In this document: one piece after another, positions 42,942-51,001 of the stretch
How the letters are laid out: each line of letters starts with the position of its first letter
How positions within the stretch are numbered: the first letter of the stretch is position 1
Origin: Tepidibacter aestuarii
Lineage (GTDB): Bacteria > Bacillota > Clostridia > Peptostreptococcales > Peptostreptococcaceae
DNA length: 64,000 nt
Direction of reading: 5' to 3'
Assembly: GCF_934924865.1 (NCBI RefSeq)
Contig: NZ_OW235315.1
Coordinates: 682,001-746,000, forward strand
The notes under the pieces: model-generated
The model's input: only the letters and a program-made list of their open reading frames with translations
Database searches by the model: none
What the model was told of the DNA's origin: nothing
Translations under genes and position numbers: made by a program

Positions 42942-45405
42942 TATCATCTTCACTTTTTGTATTTTCATTATTTTCTGTTTCTTTTTCCTCTTTTTTTTTG
43001 TCATTTTTATTTGATTGTTTATTTTCTTCATCTTTTTTGTCATCTTTTTTATCAGAATCAAACAACCAATCATTTATTATGTCAGATGCATCAGGGCTTT
43101 CTTCTATCTCTATATTTTCATCTTGAGTATGAATTTCACAGTAATCTTTAGGTTCTGTACCTGCTACGAATTTTTCTGTTCTAGTTTTTTCACAAAAATG
43201 AGTTGCAAGTTGACCACTTTCTAAACATATAGTTTGCTCTATTATTCCGCTTGGTCTTTTAAATGACTTTCTTGGAAGATCTTTATGAACTTTAGTCATA
43301 ACTTTTGACCAAAGAGATGATGACATAGAACTTCCTGATTTAAGCTTTTGATTCCAGTCATTTCCTATCCAAGTTGCTCCAACATAATAAGGAGTATACC
43401 CTGCAAACCAAGCATCGTTATTATCACTAGTAGTACCTGTTTTTCCTGCTACAGGCATATTAGATATTCTAGCACGGCCGCCGGTACCAGAAGTTACAAC
43501 AGTCTGTAATATATCAGTCATTATATAAGCATTTTGAGGCGTTGTAATTGAGTGTTTAACAGTTTTATTATTTAATATTACATTTCCACTTGAATCTTCT
43601 ATCTTACTAAACAGCATAGGCTTGATATAAGTTCCGCCATTTGCTATAGATCCATATGCTGCAGTCATCTCAAGTGGAGTTATTCCCTTAGTCATACCTC
43701 CTAGAGTTAAGGCAGAGAAGTTTTGATCGTTAGTACCTGGTGTTTTTACTATAGTTGAGATACCCATATTTTCTAAGAAATCAACCATAACCTCAACAGA
43801 AGAATAAGGGCTTGAAGAAAGCATTTCTGCTGTCTTTACAGCTCCTACATTTGAAGAATGTTGAACTGATTGTCTTAAGGTTATAGGACCTCTATATCTA
43901 TTAGCATAGTTTTTAGGCTTCCATTTCTCATTAGATGAATATTTATATCCTGTTGGTGAATCATCTATTATAGTACCAGCTGTCATACCGCTATCAAGTG
44001 CAGGTAAGTATACAGCAAGTGGTTTTATAGAAGAACCAGGCTGTCTAGGATTAACGGCTCTATTATAAAGCTTTTTACCACCTATCATTCTTCCTCCAAC
44101 TAAGGCTTTAACTTGACCTGTACGGTAATCCATTATAACCATAGCTGATTGAGGTTGTATATTACCATTTTTATCAGTGAAAGTTCCTGGGAAGTTAGAG
44201 TTCTTTTGATATTCTGACTCTAATATCTTTTGGATAGTAACGTCCATAGTAGAATATACTCTAAGTCCTCCGTTATAAAGCATATCTCTAGCTTCATCTT
44301 CAGTTTTACCTTCTTTAATTAGAGCATCTATTACATCGTCTTTAACTAAATCTACAAAATAAGAAGAAACATTGGCTTGAGTTTGACTTCCAACCATTAT
44401 AACTATCTCTTGATTTTTAGCTTCTTCATACTCTGATTCAGAGATATGTCCAAGTTCTAGCATTTTATAAAGTACAGTTTCTTGTCTCTCTTTAGCTTTA
44501 GGATTAACAACTGCTTTTCTAACTACAATTTGCTCTTTTTTTAGTTGATCATATTGATAATTATCTATTAGTCCTTTGTTATGTAGTTTTTCAAACATTC
44601 CTTTTTCTGAATCAGAAGCAGGATCTGTATTTGCTGTTTTAGGATAAAAAACTAGTAAGTTTTTAAGCTCATCTAAATTCTCACTTCCATCAAGTCTTTG
44701 AGTAGTATACGGAGAATATCTAGATGGATTTTTAGTTATACCTGCTATCATTGAAGATTCTGCTAAAGTTAATTCGCCTACATCTTTAGAAAAATAAGTT
44801 TGAGCTGCGGCTTGTACTCCAATAGCACCTCTACCTAGATAGAAAGTATTTAAGTAAGTTTCAAGTATTTCTTCTTTAGAAATAGTTTTTTCTAACTGAA
44901 GAGCATAATAAGTATCTTTAATTTTTCTTGTAATTGTTTTTTCATTAGATGTATACATATTCTTAGCAAGCTGTTGAGTTAATGTACTTGCTCCTTGAGC
45001 TTTACTCATAGTTTTTAAGTCATACCAAAGTGCACCGAATAATCTTTTTATATCTACACCATTATGCTCATAAAATCTTTCATCCTCTATAGATATAACT
45101 GCATTTTGTAAATCCTTTGGTATTTTATCTAAGGTTACTAGACTTCTAAAATTTGATCCATGGACCTTTTCTATTAATTGTCCATTAGAATCATATATGA
45201 AAGAACTTTCATACATTTCAATATTATGGGGGTCTATAGGTGGTGCATTTTTAATAACTCCGACGACAAGGCCCATCACACATGCCGTACCAACTATAGA
45301 TAATATAATAAAAGTAATAAGTACTATTCTGAAAATGCTTACTTTTTTCTTTTTTTCTTTATTGTCAGTAGACTTACTTTTATCATTGTTTTTATCGCTA
45401 CGCAT
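42919..45405 (-). CDS. Class A penicillin-binding protein (PBP1A-type)
   Basis: This 828-residue bifunctional cell-wall enzyme has a short cytoplasmic tail rich in Lys/Asp and one transmembrane helix (about residues 26-50). A GT51 glycosyltransferase follows (EDERFYEHNGVDIKRL, QGASTLTQQLAKNMY), then a transpeptidase with PGSSIKPLAV (SxxK), HSSN (SxN) and AGKTGTTSDNNDAW (KTG). A Glu/Lys/Asn-rich tail of about 70 residues is disordered. It polymerises and cross-links peptidoglycan. AAGGAGG is 10 bases before the ATG. A segment of about 60 residues around DPASDSEKGMFEKLHNKGLI looks like an insertion. Confidence 0.94.
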   Translation of the reverse strand: MRSDKNNDKSKSTDNKEKKKKVSIFRIVLITFIILSIVGTACVMGLVVGVIKNAPPIDPHNIEMYESSFIYDSNGQLIEKVHGSNFRSLVTLDKIPKDLQNAVISIEDERFYEHNGVDIKRLFGALWYDLKTMSKAQGASTLTQQLAKNMYTSNEKTITRKIKDTYYALQLEKTISKEEILETYLNTFYLGRGAIGVQAAAQTYFSKDVGELTLAESSMIAGITKNPSRYSPYTTQRLDGSENLDELKNLLVFYPKTANTDPASDSEKGMFEKLHNKGLIDNYQYDQLKKEQIVVRKAVVNPKAKERQETVLYKMLELGHISESEYEEAKNQEIVIMVGSQTQANVSSYFVDLVKDDVIDALIKEGKTEDEARDMLYNGGLRVYSTMDVTIQKILESEYQKNSNFPGTFTDKNGNIQPQSAMVIMDYRTGQVKALVGGRMIGGKKLYNRAVNPRQPGSSIKPLAVYLPALDSGMTAGTIIDDSPTGYKYSSNEKWKPKNYANRYRGPITLRQSVQHSSNVGAVKTAEMLSSSPYSSVEVMVDFLENMGISTIVKTPGTNDQNFSALTLGGMTKGITPLEMTAAYGSIANGGTYIKPMLFSKIEDSSGNVILNNKTVKHSITTPQNAYIMTDILQTVVTSGTGGRARISNMPVAGKTGTTSDNNDAWFAGYTPYYVGATWIGNDWNQKLKSGSSMSSSLWSKVMTKVHKDLPRKSFKRPSGIIEQTICLESGQLATHFCEKTRTEKFVAGTEPKDYCEIHTQDENIEIEESPDASDIINDWLFDSDKKDDKKDEENKQSNKNDKKKEEKETENNENTKSEDDTKIIESN

Positions 45406-45523
45406 TCGTCATTACCTCCTTATTCAATCTATTATAACATAGAAGAAAAAGTTCAATCTATAAATTTATATAAAGAATATTTTTTGTAATATTGTTGTAA
45501 CATAAAAAATGCTATATATATTA

Positions 45524-45553
45524 TTGCAAAAAAAGTTATATTTATGATAAAAT
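45524..45553 (+). promoter_or_regulatory. Candidate promoter of the tyrS T-box transcript
   Basis: TTGCAA (45524-45529), 18-base spacer, TAAAAT (45548-45553), just upstream of the T-box leader. Confidence 0.5.
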
Positions 45554-45574
45554 AGGGTAAAATATTCAATAATA

Positions 45575-45794
45575 AACGTTGAAGGAGATTAGTAATCCTC
45601 ATGGTTACAAAATTAGAGAGTAGATCGGGCGGTGAAAGATTTACAGTACATGATAAGATGAAATACACTCTGGAGTTTCGGAATTAAAAATTTCGACGTT
45701 TTCCATACGTTACAGTGGATAAGAGGCATTTTTATGCGAACTAAGGTGGTACCGCGGGTTTTCTCGTCCTTTATAGGATGAGGAAACCTTTTTT
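45575..45794 (+). promoter_or_regulatory. T-box riboswitch (tyrosine) controlling tyrS
   Basis: Leader with the canonical T-box sequence AAGGTGGTACCGCGG at 45743-45757, followed by the terminator GGTTTTCTCGTCC / GGATGAGGAAACC plus T-run. The stem I base pairs AGAGT (45617-45621) with ACTCT (45667-45671). The bases just 5' of the latter, at 45664-45666, are TAC, a tyrosine specifier codon. Uncharged tRNA-Tyr would favour readthrough into tyrS. Confidence 0.93.
45757..45794 (+). terminator. Regulated terminator of the tyrS T-box
   Basis: GGTTTTCTCGTCC-TTTATA-GGATGAGGAAACC followed by six T. Its left arm directly follows the T-box sequence, so an antiterminator can compete with it. Confidence 0.9.
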
Positions 45795-45825
45795 AGTATA
45801 TAAAGAACTATAAGGAGGATTTAAA

Positions 45826-47049
45826 ATGAACGTATTTGATATTTTAAAACAACGTGGATTTATAAAACAAACTACACATGAAGACGAAATCCGTGAACTA
45901 TTAGGGAAAGAGTCTGTGACTTTTTATATAGGATTTGATGCAACTGCTGATAGTTTACATGTAGGACACTTTCTTCAATTAATGGCTATGGCTCATCTTC
46001 AAAGAGCAGGACATAGACCTATAGCTCTTTTAGGTGGAGGAACTACTATGGTAGGAGATCCAACAGGAAAGACTGATATGAGAAAGATGTTAACTGTTGA
46101 AGAAATAGAACATAATGCAGAATGTTTCAAAGCTCAGATGAAGAGATTCTTAGATTTTTCTGATGACAAAGCTATAATGGAGAATAATGCTAACTGGCTT
46201 ATGAACTTAGAATACATACCTTTCTTAAGAGAGGTTGGAAGACATTTCTCTGTTAATAGAATGTTAACAGCTGAGTGTTTTAAAAGCCGTATGGAAAAAG
46301 GATTATCTTTCCTTGAGTTTAACTACATGATAATGCAAGCTTATGATTTCTTAGAGCTTCATAAAAGATATGGATGTAAACTAGAATTAGGTGGAGATGA
46401 TCAATGGTCTAACATAATATCAGGAGCAGATCTTATAAGACGTGTTGAAGGTGAAGCTGCTTACGGTATGACATTTACACTTTTAACTAATAGTGAAGGT
46501 AAGAAAATGGGTAAAACAGAATCAGGAGCAGTTTGGCTTGATGCCCAAAAGACATCTCCATATGAGTTTTACCAATACTGGAGAAATATTGCTGATGCAG
46601 ATGTTAGAAACTGTTTAGCACTTTTAACATTCATTGAAATGGATGAGATTGAAAGACTGGCTTCATTAGAAGGATCAGAGATAAATAAAGCTAAGGAAAT
46701 TTTGGCTTACGAGGTTACTAAGATAGTTCACGGTGAAGAAGAAGCTAAAAAAGCTCAAGAAGCAGCTAAAGCTTTATTTGGAAAAGGAGCTATGGCTGGA
46801 TCAATTCCTTGTACTGAAATAAGCAAAGCTGATATATCTGATGGAATGGATATATTAACTGTACTTACAACTACTAAACTTGCATCTTCAAGAAGTGAAG
46901 CAAGACGTTTAGTACAACAAGGTGGAGTATCTATAAATGATGAGAAGATAAAAGAGATAGATTTTAAAATAACTGAAGGTAATTTTGAAGATGATTCTTT
47001 AATGATTAGAAAAGGTAAGAAGGTATATCATCAAGTTAAATTAGGATAG
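45826..47049 (+). CDS. tyrS: Tyrosyl-tRNA synthetase
   Basis: This 407-residue class I synthetase has the HIGH-like [10 protein letters not shown] and the KMSKS-like KKMGKTESG. The tyrosine pocket IGFDATADS is present, and a C-terminal S4-like RNA-binding domain ([18 protein letters not shown]) follows. It charges tRNA-Tyr. Expression is controlled by the T-box leader directly upstream. AAGGAGG precedes the ATG. Length is normal. Confidence 0.97.
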   Translation: MNVFDILKQRGFIKQTTHEDEIRELLGKESVTFYIGFDATADSLHVGHFLQLMAMAHLQRAGHRPIALLGGGTTMVGDPTGKTDMRKMLTVEEIEHNAECFKAQMKRFLDFSDDKAIMENNANWLMNLEYIPFLREVGRHFSVNRMLTAECFKSRMEKGLSFLEFNYMIMQAYDFLELHKRYGCKLELGGDDQWSNIISGADLIRRVEGEAAYGMTFTLLTNSEGKKMGKTESGAVWLDAQKTSPYEFYQYWRNIADADVRNCLALLTFIEMDEIERLASLEGSEINKAKEILAYEVTKIVHGEEEAKKAQEAAKALFGKGAMAGSIPCTEISKADISDGMDILTVLTTTKLASSRSEARRLVQQGGVSINDEKIKEIDFKITEGNFEDDSLMIRKGKKVYHQVKLG

Positions 47050-47051
47050 AA

Positions 47052-47080
47052 GGATGCTCCCTTTAATTAGGGGGTATTTT
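47052..47080 (+). terminator. Terminator of tyrS
   Basis: ATGCTCCCTTTAATTAGGGGGTATTTTTT, a stem with a short loop and T-run, three bases after the stop. Confidence 0.85.
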
Positions 47081-47084
47081 TTGT

Positions 47085-47308
47085 TGAGCGAAAAATGATA
47101 CTCATTAAAATATCGATACTTAGTCAATATTTTTATATAACTAAAGGTTGTAGCTTATTAAATATCCTAAAAGTTCTAAACTCCCGTTGGTCAAACAACA
47201 AACTTTCTTAACGGACATTTAAACGCTACAACCTAAGTTATATAGAAAAATATTAACCCAAAACTATCTAACATTTTAATGAACATCATTTTTAAGTGTA
47301 GTGCTTAA
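47085..47308. repeat. Palindromic (MITE-like) element, copy B
   Basis: About 224 bases. The left end AAAAATGATACTCATTAAAAT (47091-47111) pairs with the right end 47273-47293 (19 of 21 matches). Pairing continues inwards (AACTAAAGGTTGTAGC with GCTACAACCTAAGTT) to a centre near CTCCCGTTGGTCA. It is homologous along its length to copy A at 39764 and at the left end to the short copy at 27870. No coding sequence. The remaining 129 bases up to 47437 show nothing recognisable. Confidence 0.78.
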
Positions 47309-47437
47309 TCAACAATAGAAATATAAGGATATTATAAAAAGGATCTCCGATTCTTAATAGAGAGCTGAGGTAAAATAATGATGAACTATTTACAAAATAT
47401 GTAATTGATTATATCATTATTTTAGGGAGTTGGTTAA

Positions 47438-47920
47438 ATGGAACGTATGCAGATAATTCTTGTTGTTATTATAGTTGGGAGTTGTTTGAAGTTAATAGAA
47501 AATATAAAAGCATTTGTAGTTGATAATGAGATGTTATTGAGGTTTAGTGGATTTAGTATTATATGGATGATACCTGCTAGTATTGTTCAAATTGGTATAA
47601 TATATTTGACTTTAGCGGATGAAAATAATATGGATTATAGGATTAAGGGGATTATACTAGGGATTTTAATATGGGATATTGTAATTTCATTATATTACGA
47701 AAAAACTATAACTTATAAAGGGGTAATAATTAATACTAAACTATATAAGTGGGAGGAAATAAATTCTTATACATATGACGAAGATGATTCTCATACTATA
47801 TTATTTAGAACTAAAAAAAATGATGAGGTAAAGCTTAGGCTCAAAGAGTCAAATATTAAAGATGTAGAAAGTCTGTTGAACAAGAAGATAAAAAATAAAG
47901 AAATGAGTAACCAAATATAA
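47438..47920 (+). CDS. Small membrane protein with PH-like C-terminal domain (DUF5673-like)
   Basis: This 160-residue protein has three hydrophobic segments (about 5-20, 38-58 and 70-88). A soluble C-terminal part of about 65 residues (ITYKGVIINTKLYKWEEINSY ... FRTKKNDEVKLRLKES) looks like the bacterial PH/DUF5673 type. It has no assigned function. The ATG at 47438 follows a fair GGGAG site. A hairpin overlapping its stop region links it to yunB. Confidence 0.6.
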   Translation: MERMQIILVVIIVGSCLKLIENIKAFVVDNEMLLRFSGFSIIWMIPASIVQIGIIYLTLADENNMDYRIKGIILGILIWDIVISLYYEKTITYKGVIINTKLYKWEEINSYTYDEDDSHTILFRTKKNDEVKLRLKESNIKDVESLLNKKIKNKEMSNQI

Positions 47921-47951
47921 ATACCCCTCATATTATAATATGGGGGGTATT
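47920..47951 (+). promoter_or_regulatory. Hairpin sequestering the yunB ribosome-binding site
   Basis: Left arm AATACCCCTCATAT (47920-47933) pairs over 14 positions with ATATGGGGGGTATT (47938-47951). The GGGGGG of the right arm is the Shine-Dalgarno of yunB (start TTG 47955). The stem overlaps the stop codon of the upstream gene. Confidence 0.65.
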
Positions 47952-47954
47952 ATC

Positions 47955-48641
47955 TTGAAAAAGTTACTCAAGGTTCATAAAAAAAAGAAAAAGAAAAAAG
48001 TTTTAACCGTAATGATTTTGATATTAATATTTTCTACCGCTTTAGGTTCATTCGTATTTGTAGATAGAAAGATAAAACCCGTAGTTCAAGCAATAGCCGA
48101 ATCAAAAGCACAAGAGCTTGCAAATAGATCTATAAACAACGCTGTTGGGGGTATATTAAAGGAGAAGATAAAATATGAGGAACTTATAAGTCTTAAAACA
48201 GATGTAGATGGAAATATTACCATGATACAAGCAAATACTATACTAATGAATAAAATAGCATCTGATGTTGCTATTGAAGTACAGCAGCAGTTAAAGAAGA
48301 TAAAGACTACATCTGCAAATGTCCCTTTGGGTACTGCATTTAAAAGTTCTATATTAGCAAAGTATGGACCTAAGTTGAAAATAGGGATTCAACCTGTTGG
48401 AATAGTTAATGTAGACTTTAAGACGGAGTTTGATTCATCAGGGATAAACCAGACTAGACATAGGATATATTTAGTAATAAAGACTAAGGTTAGAGTTATA
48501 ATTCCATTCACATCATCATATAAAGAGGTCTTAAGTCAGATGCCTGTATGTGAGACTATAGTAGTTGGTAAGGTACCTCAAAACTATGTAAGTATTCCTA
48601 AGGAAGAGGTTGGGAATATACTTGAGCCTAGTGTAGACTAA
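47955..48641 (+). CDS. yunB: Sporulation protein YunB
   Basis: This 228-residue protein has a Lys-rich N-terminus (KKLLKVHKKKKKKK), one transmembrane helix (VLTVMILILIFSTALGSFVF) and an extracytoplasmic domain. The domain carries the YunB signatures IAESKAQELANRSINNAV and VPLGTAFKSSILAKYGPKLKIGI. In Bacillus YunB is a mother-cell sporulation protein of unclear mechanism. I start at TTG 47955, after GGGGGGT; an ATG at 47940 is inside the hairpin loop region and has no ribosome-binding site. Confidence 0.88.
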   Translation: MKKLLKVHKKKKKKKVLTVMILILIFSTALGSFVFVDRKIKPVVQAIAESKAQELANRSINNAVGGILKEKIKYEELISLKTDVDGNITMIQANTILMNKIASDVAIEVQQQLKKIKTTSANVPLGTAFKSSILAKYGPKLKIGIQPVGIVNVDFKTEFDSSGINQTRHRIYLVIKTKVRVIIPFTSSYKEVLSQMPVCETIVVGKVPQNYVSIPKEEVGNILEPSVD

Positions 48642-48710
48642 CGGAGTATGTAATTAAATATGTATAAACTTCATATTTTAGTTTAGATTTTAAAATAGTG
48701 CTTTAATTGT

Positions 48711-48755
48711 ACCTAGGGGTTATGTTTTTCTATGAAAAACTAGCCCTTATTATTT
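48711..48755 (+). terminator. Terminator after yunB
   Basis: AGGGGTTA-T-GTTTTTC-TAT-GAAAAAC-TAGCCCTT followed by ATTATTT. It lies in the 562-base gap before the DUF2162 gene. Confidence 0.65.
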
Positions 48756-48849
48756 CATTTATAGTACCAATGAATACTTACAAAATTATACATAAAAAGC
48801 TTATTATAGAATAATATACTTATTTTATATAGTCTGATTGAAGGATATG

Positions 48850-48858
48850 TGATATAAT
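48850..48858 (+). promoter_or_regulatory. Extended -10 promoter of the cobalamin-riboswitch operon
   Basis: TGATATAAT, an extended -10 (TGN-TATAAT) without a clear -35. The start is predicted near 48865, just before the riboswitch. Confidence 0.5.
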
Positions 48859-48881
48859 TTGGATGTAAAAAAGAATATTGT

Positions 48882-49043
48882 GCATACAGGTGCCGATTTT
48901 GAACAATCGGTTAAAAGGGAAGCAGGTGAAAATCCTGCGCGGTCCCGCCGCTGTAAAAGGGAAGTTCTTACATAAATCCACTGGGAAACTGGGAAGGAAG
49001 TAAGGATGATGAACCTTAAGCCAGAAGACCTGCCTGTATGATG
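48882..49043 (+). promoter_or_regulatory. Cobalamin riboswitch
   Basis: P1 pairs CATACAGG (48883-48890) with CCTGTATG (49033-49040). The conserved core GGGAAGCAGGTGAAAATCCTGC is followed by GCGGTCCCGCCGCTGTAA. The B12 box AAGCCAGAAGACCTGCC is at 49018-49034. It senses adenosyl- or other cobalamin and represses the downstream DUF2162-TolQ-DUF2149-CobN operon through the terminator at 49134. Confidence 0.97.
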
Positions 49044-49133
49044 ATGCTGTTAACTCTACGAGCGATAGGGGGTGTTGTTATAGTGTAAATGTTTAGAGCC
49101 TAATTACTGGGATAAATTTGCATATATATATAT

Positions 49134-49168
49134 AAACTTCTCGATGTTTTGTTGAGAGGTTTTTTTTA
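49134..49168 (+). terminator. Riboswitch expression-platform terminator
   Basis: AACTTCTC-GATGTTTTGTT-GAGAGGTT followed by eight T, between the riboswitch and the first gene. Confidence 0.88.
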
Positions 49169-49203
49169 TTTGAAAAATATTAAATTTAGAAAGGAGGGTT
49201 TTA

Positions 49204-49902
49204 ATGTTTCTTGCATTTTTAGGTATGGTTGTTTCTCTTTTCATTTTGAGCTTAAAGACAGGATTGATTTTAGGAGCATCGGGGCTGAATAGAAAGATTA
49301 TTGTTTTTATTTCGTTTATTTTTGGATTTGTTTTGTATATCTTAATTATCATGTTTACACCACGAATGAAAAGCATTTCTGTTTTTATTGATCAATATAC
49401 TTTTGAAGGATCAATGATTCTAGCCGGCTTTTTAATTTATCTTGGATTACATGAGGAGTCTCAGTTTAAAGAGGATAATTCTTTATGTAGTAAAAAACAT
49501 GGCAATCATATTATTGCATTTTTACCATGTCCATTTTGTCTTATTGCCATGGCAGTAAGTGTCATTTTTTTTAAGCTTCAGGTAAAAGTTTTCAATGGAC
49601 TATTAGAGTTAGGTATATCCTTATTTTTTATAGCTTTATTGATTGTAGTAGCTTTTGGGACACAGTGTATGATTAAGCGTATGAATATTCAACCAGGCGG
49701 TATATTTAATTCAGTGGTGTTGTTTTTTGGAATTATAACAGTGGCATTAGGACTTTTCATTCCTAACTTTGTAAATTCTGCTCAAATGTCATTTTCATCA
49801 ATGACTATTGACTCGTTGAAGATTTTAACAATGGTAGGAGTTGGATTAGCTGTAATGAGTTTTATCGGTTTTATATCTTATGAATTGAAAAATAGAAAAT
49901 AG
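49204..49902 (+). CDS. DUF2162 family predicted transporter
   Basis: This 232-residue membrane protein has about six or seven helices. An intramembrane CPFC motif (Cys109-Pro-Phe-Cys112) is preceded by a loop with Cys95 and His residues (LCSKKHGNH), which could bind a metal. The DUF2162 assignment rests on topology, the motif and the neighbours TolQ/DUF2149/CobN. Its LysE/CcdA-like pattern suggests a metal or redox role, unproven. It is the first gene of the B12-riboswitch operon, with AAAGGAGGG before the ATG. It uses ATT for Ile far more than the ATA-rich core genes, a hint of transfer. Confidence 0.75.
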   Translation: MFLAFLGMVVSLFILSLKTGLILGASGLNRKIIVFISFIFGFVLYILIIMFTPRMKSISVFIDQYTFEGSMILAGFLIYLGLHEESQFKEDNSLCSKKHGNHIIAFLPCPFCLIAMAVSVIFFKLQVKVFNGLLELGISLFFIALLIVVAFGTQCMIKRMNIQPGGIFNSVVLFFGIITVALGLFIPNFVNSAQMSFSSMTIDSLKILTMVGVGLAVMSFIGFISYELKNRK

Positions 49903-49915
49903 GAGGTAAGAAAAG

Positions 49916-50599
49916 ATGAGTATTAAAGGGTCTGAATATTTAACGATTGTTTTGCATTCTATTGCACAAAGCTTCTCGATTCCGGTGATAGCGGGATTAC
50001 TATTAATGACAGTAATTATTTTTATGGAACTAGGTAATTTTATTGCTGAAAGGAGAAGAAGAAAAGATGTAAAAATGGTAGAGCTAACTAAAATCTTAAG
50101 CGATATTCAAGAAAATTCTTCATGGCAGAAAAATAACCTTTGTCAAGTTGTAGAAAACAGTAAATTAATGAAAAAACAAAAAGATATAATTTTTGATTTT
50201 ATGAATAAAGAAAATATAAGTAAAGACACAAAAGAAATTCTTGCAAGAGATATTTTAGACAATGAAGAATACCGTATGAAAAAAATTCTAGATAAGACAG
50301 ATTTGATAACGAAATTGGGACCAGTATTGGGACTAATGGGAACACTTATTCCTTTGGGACCAGGATTAGGAGCCCTTGGCCAAGGCGATGTACAGGGGCT
50401 TTCACAAGCGGTAATTATTGCATTTGATACTACTGTAGTGGGTGTTGCGGTTGGTGCAATTTCATCTATGATTTCTAAAATCAGGAGAAGATGGTATGAA
50501 AAAGATATAAATTATATGGAAAAAATTATGGAATTAATTGTAGGGGGTGAAGTGCTTGATAAGGAAGAGTGGGAGAAAAAGAATGCAGTCACAAGATAG
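49916..50599 (+). CDS. MotA/TolQ/ExbB-type proton channel protein
   Basis: This 227-residue protein has TM1 at about residues 10-37 and a cytoplasmic loop of about 100 residues. TM2 and TM3 carry the family motifs KLGPVLGLMGTLIPLGPGL and AFDTTVVGVAVGAISSM (Thr-Thr in the pore helix). TolQ/ExbB proteins form pentamers that convert proton-motive force into mechanical work on a partner. Here the partner is the DUF2149 protein, whose gene overlaps by 17 bases. It lacks flagellar context, so it is not MotA. AGGAGG precedes the ATG. Confidence 0.88.
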   Translation: MSIKGSEYLTIVLHSIAQSFSIPVIAGLLLMTVIIFMELGNFIAERRRRKDVKMVELTKILSDIQENSSWQKNNLCQVVENSKLMKKQKDIIFDFMNKENISKDTKEILARDILDNEEYRMKKILDKTDLITKLGPVLGLMGTLIPLGPGLGALGQGDVQGLSQAVIIAFDTTVVGVAVGAISSMISKIRRRWYEKDINYMEKIMELIVGGEVLDKEEWEKKNAVTR

Positions 50600-50924
50600 T
50601 GAATTAGATCCTTTAGCTGGAATGGCAAACTTAATGGATGTAATGATGGTATTTTGTTGTGGATTAATGGTTGCACTCGTTCTTTCATGGAATTTACAAA
50701 ATGTTATTTTTGACACTAAGACTCCAGAGGAAAGGAAAAAGATGCAGCAGAAATTACAGAAGATAACAGCTGTAGATAAAGGAACAGAGCTTAATGAGAT
50801 TCCTGAACTAAATGATGGATCAGGAGAAGGATACAATCAAATGGGAACTGTTTTTCAAGATCCTAAAACGGGAAAATTGATTTTAATTGAAGGTGAATTG
50901 TCAAATAAAGGGCAGAAAAAATAA
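50583..50924 (+). CDS. DUF2149 protein, TolR/ExbD-like partner
   Basis: This 113-residue protein has one N-terminal transmembrane helix (about residues 18-37). Asp19 stands at its start, in DPLAGMANLMDVMMVF, closely resembling the DVxLxLLxxF motif with the proton-carrying Asp of TolR and ExbD. The remaining about 75 residues are extracytoplasmic and hydrophilic. Starting at ATG 50583, it overlaps the TolQ-like gene by 17 bases, as expected for stoichiometric partners. The link of DUF2149 to TolR is my reading of the motif and should be tested structurally. Confidence 0.82.
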   Translation: MQSQDSELDPLAGMANLMDVMMVFCCGLMVALVLSWNLQNVIFDTKTPEERKKMQQKLQKITAVDKGTELNEIPELNDGSGEGYNQMGTVFQDPKTGKLILIEGELSNKGQKK

Positions 50925-51001
50925 GGAATAATTTATAATTACATAGAACAAAAGACTAACTTAAATACTATACAAATAGACTTAAAGGGGGATAAAAATT
51001 C

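Noticed and set aside
42923..43224. Several short + strand frames opposite the PBP C-terminus
   Set aside because: They are shadows of the Lys/Glu/Asp-rich tail of the PBP gene and are low-complexity Phe/Ser/Leu sequences.
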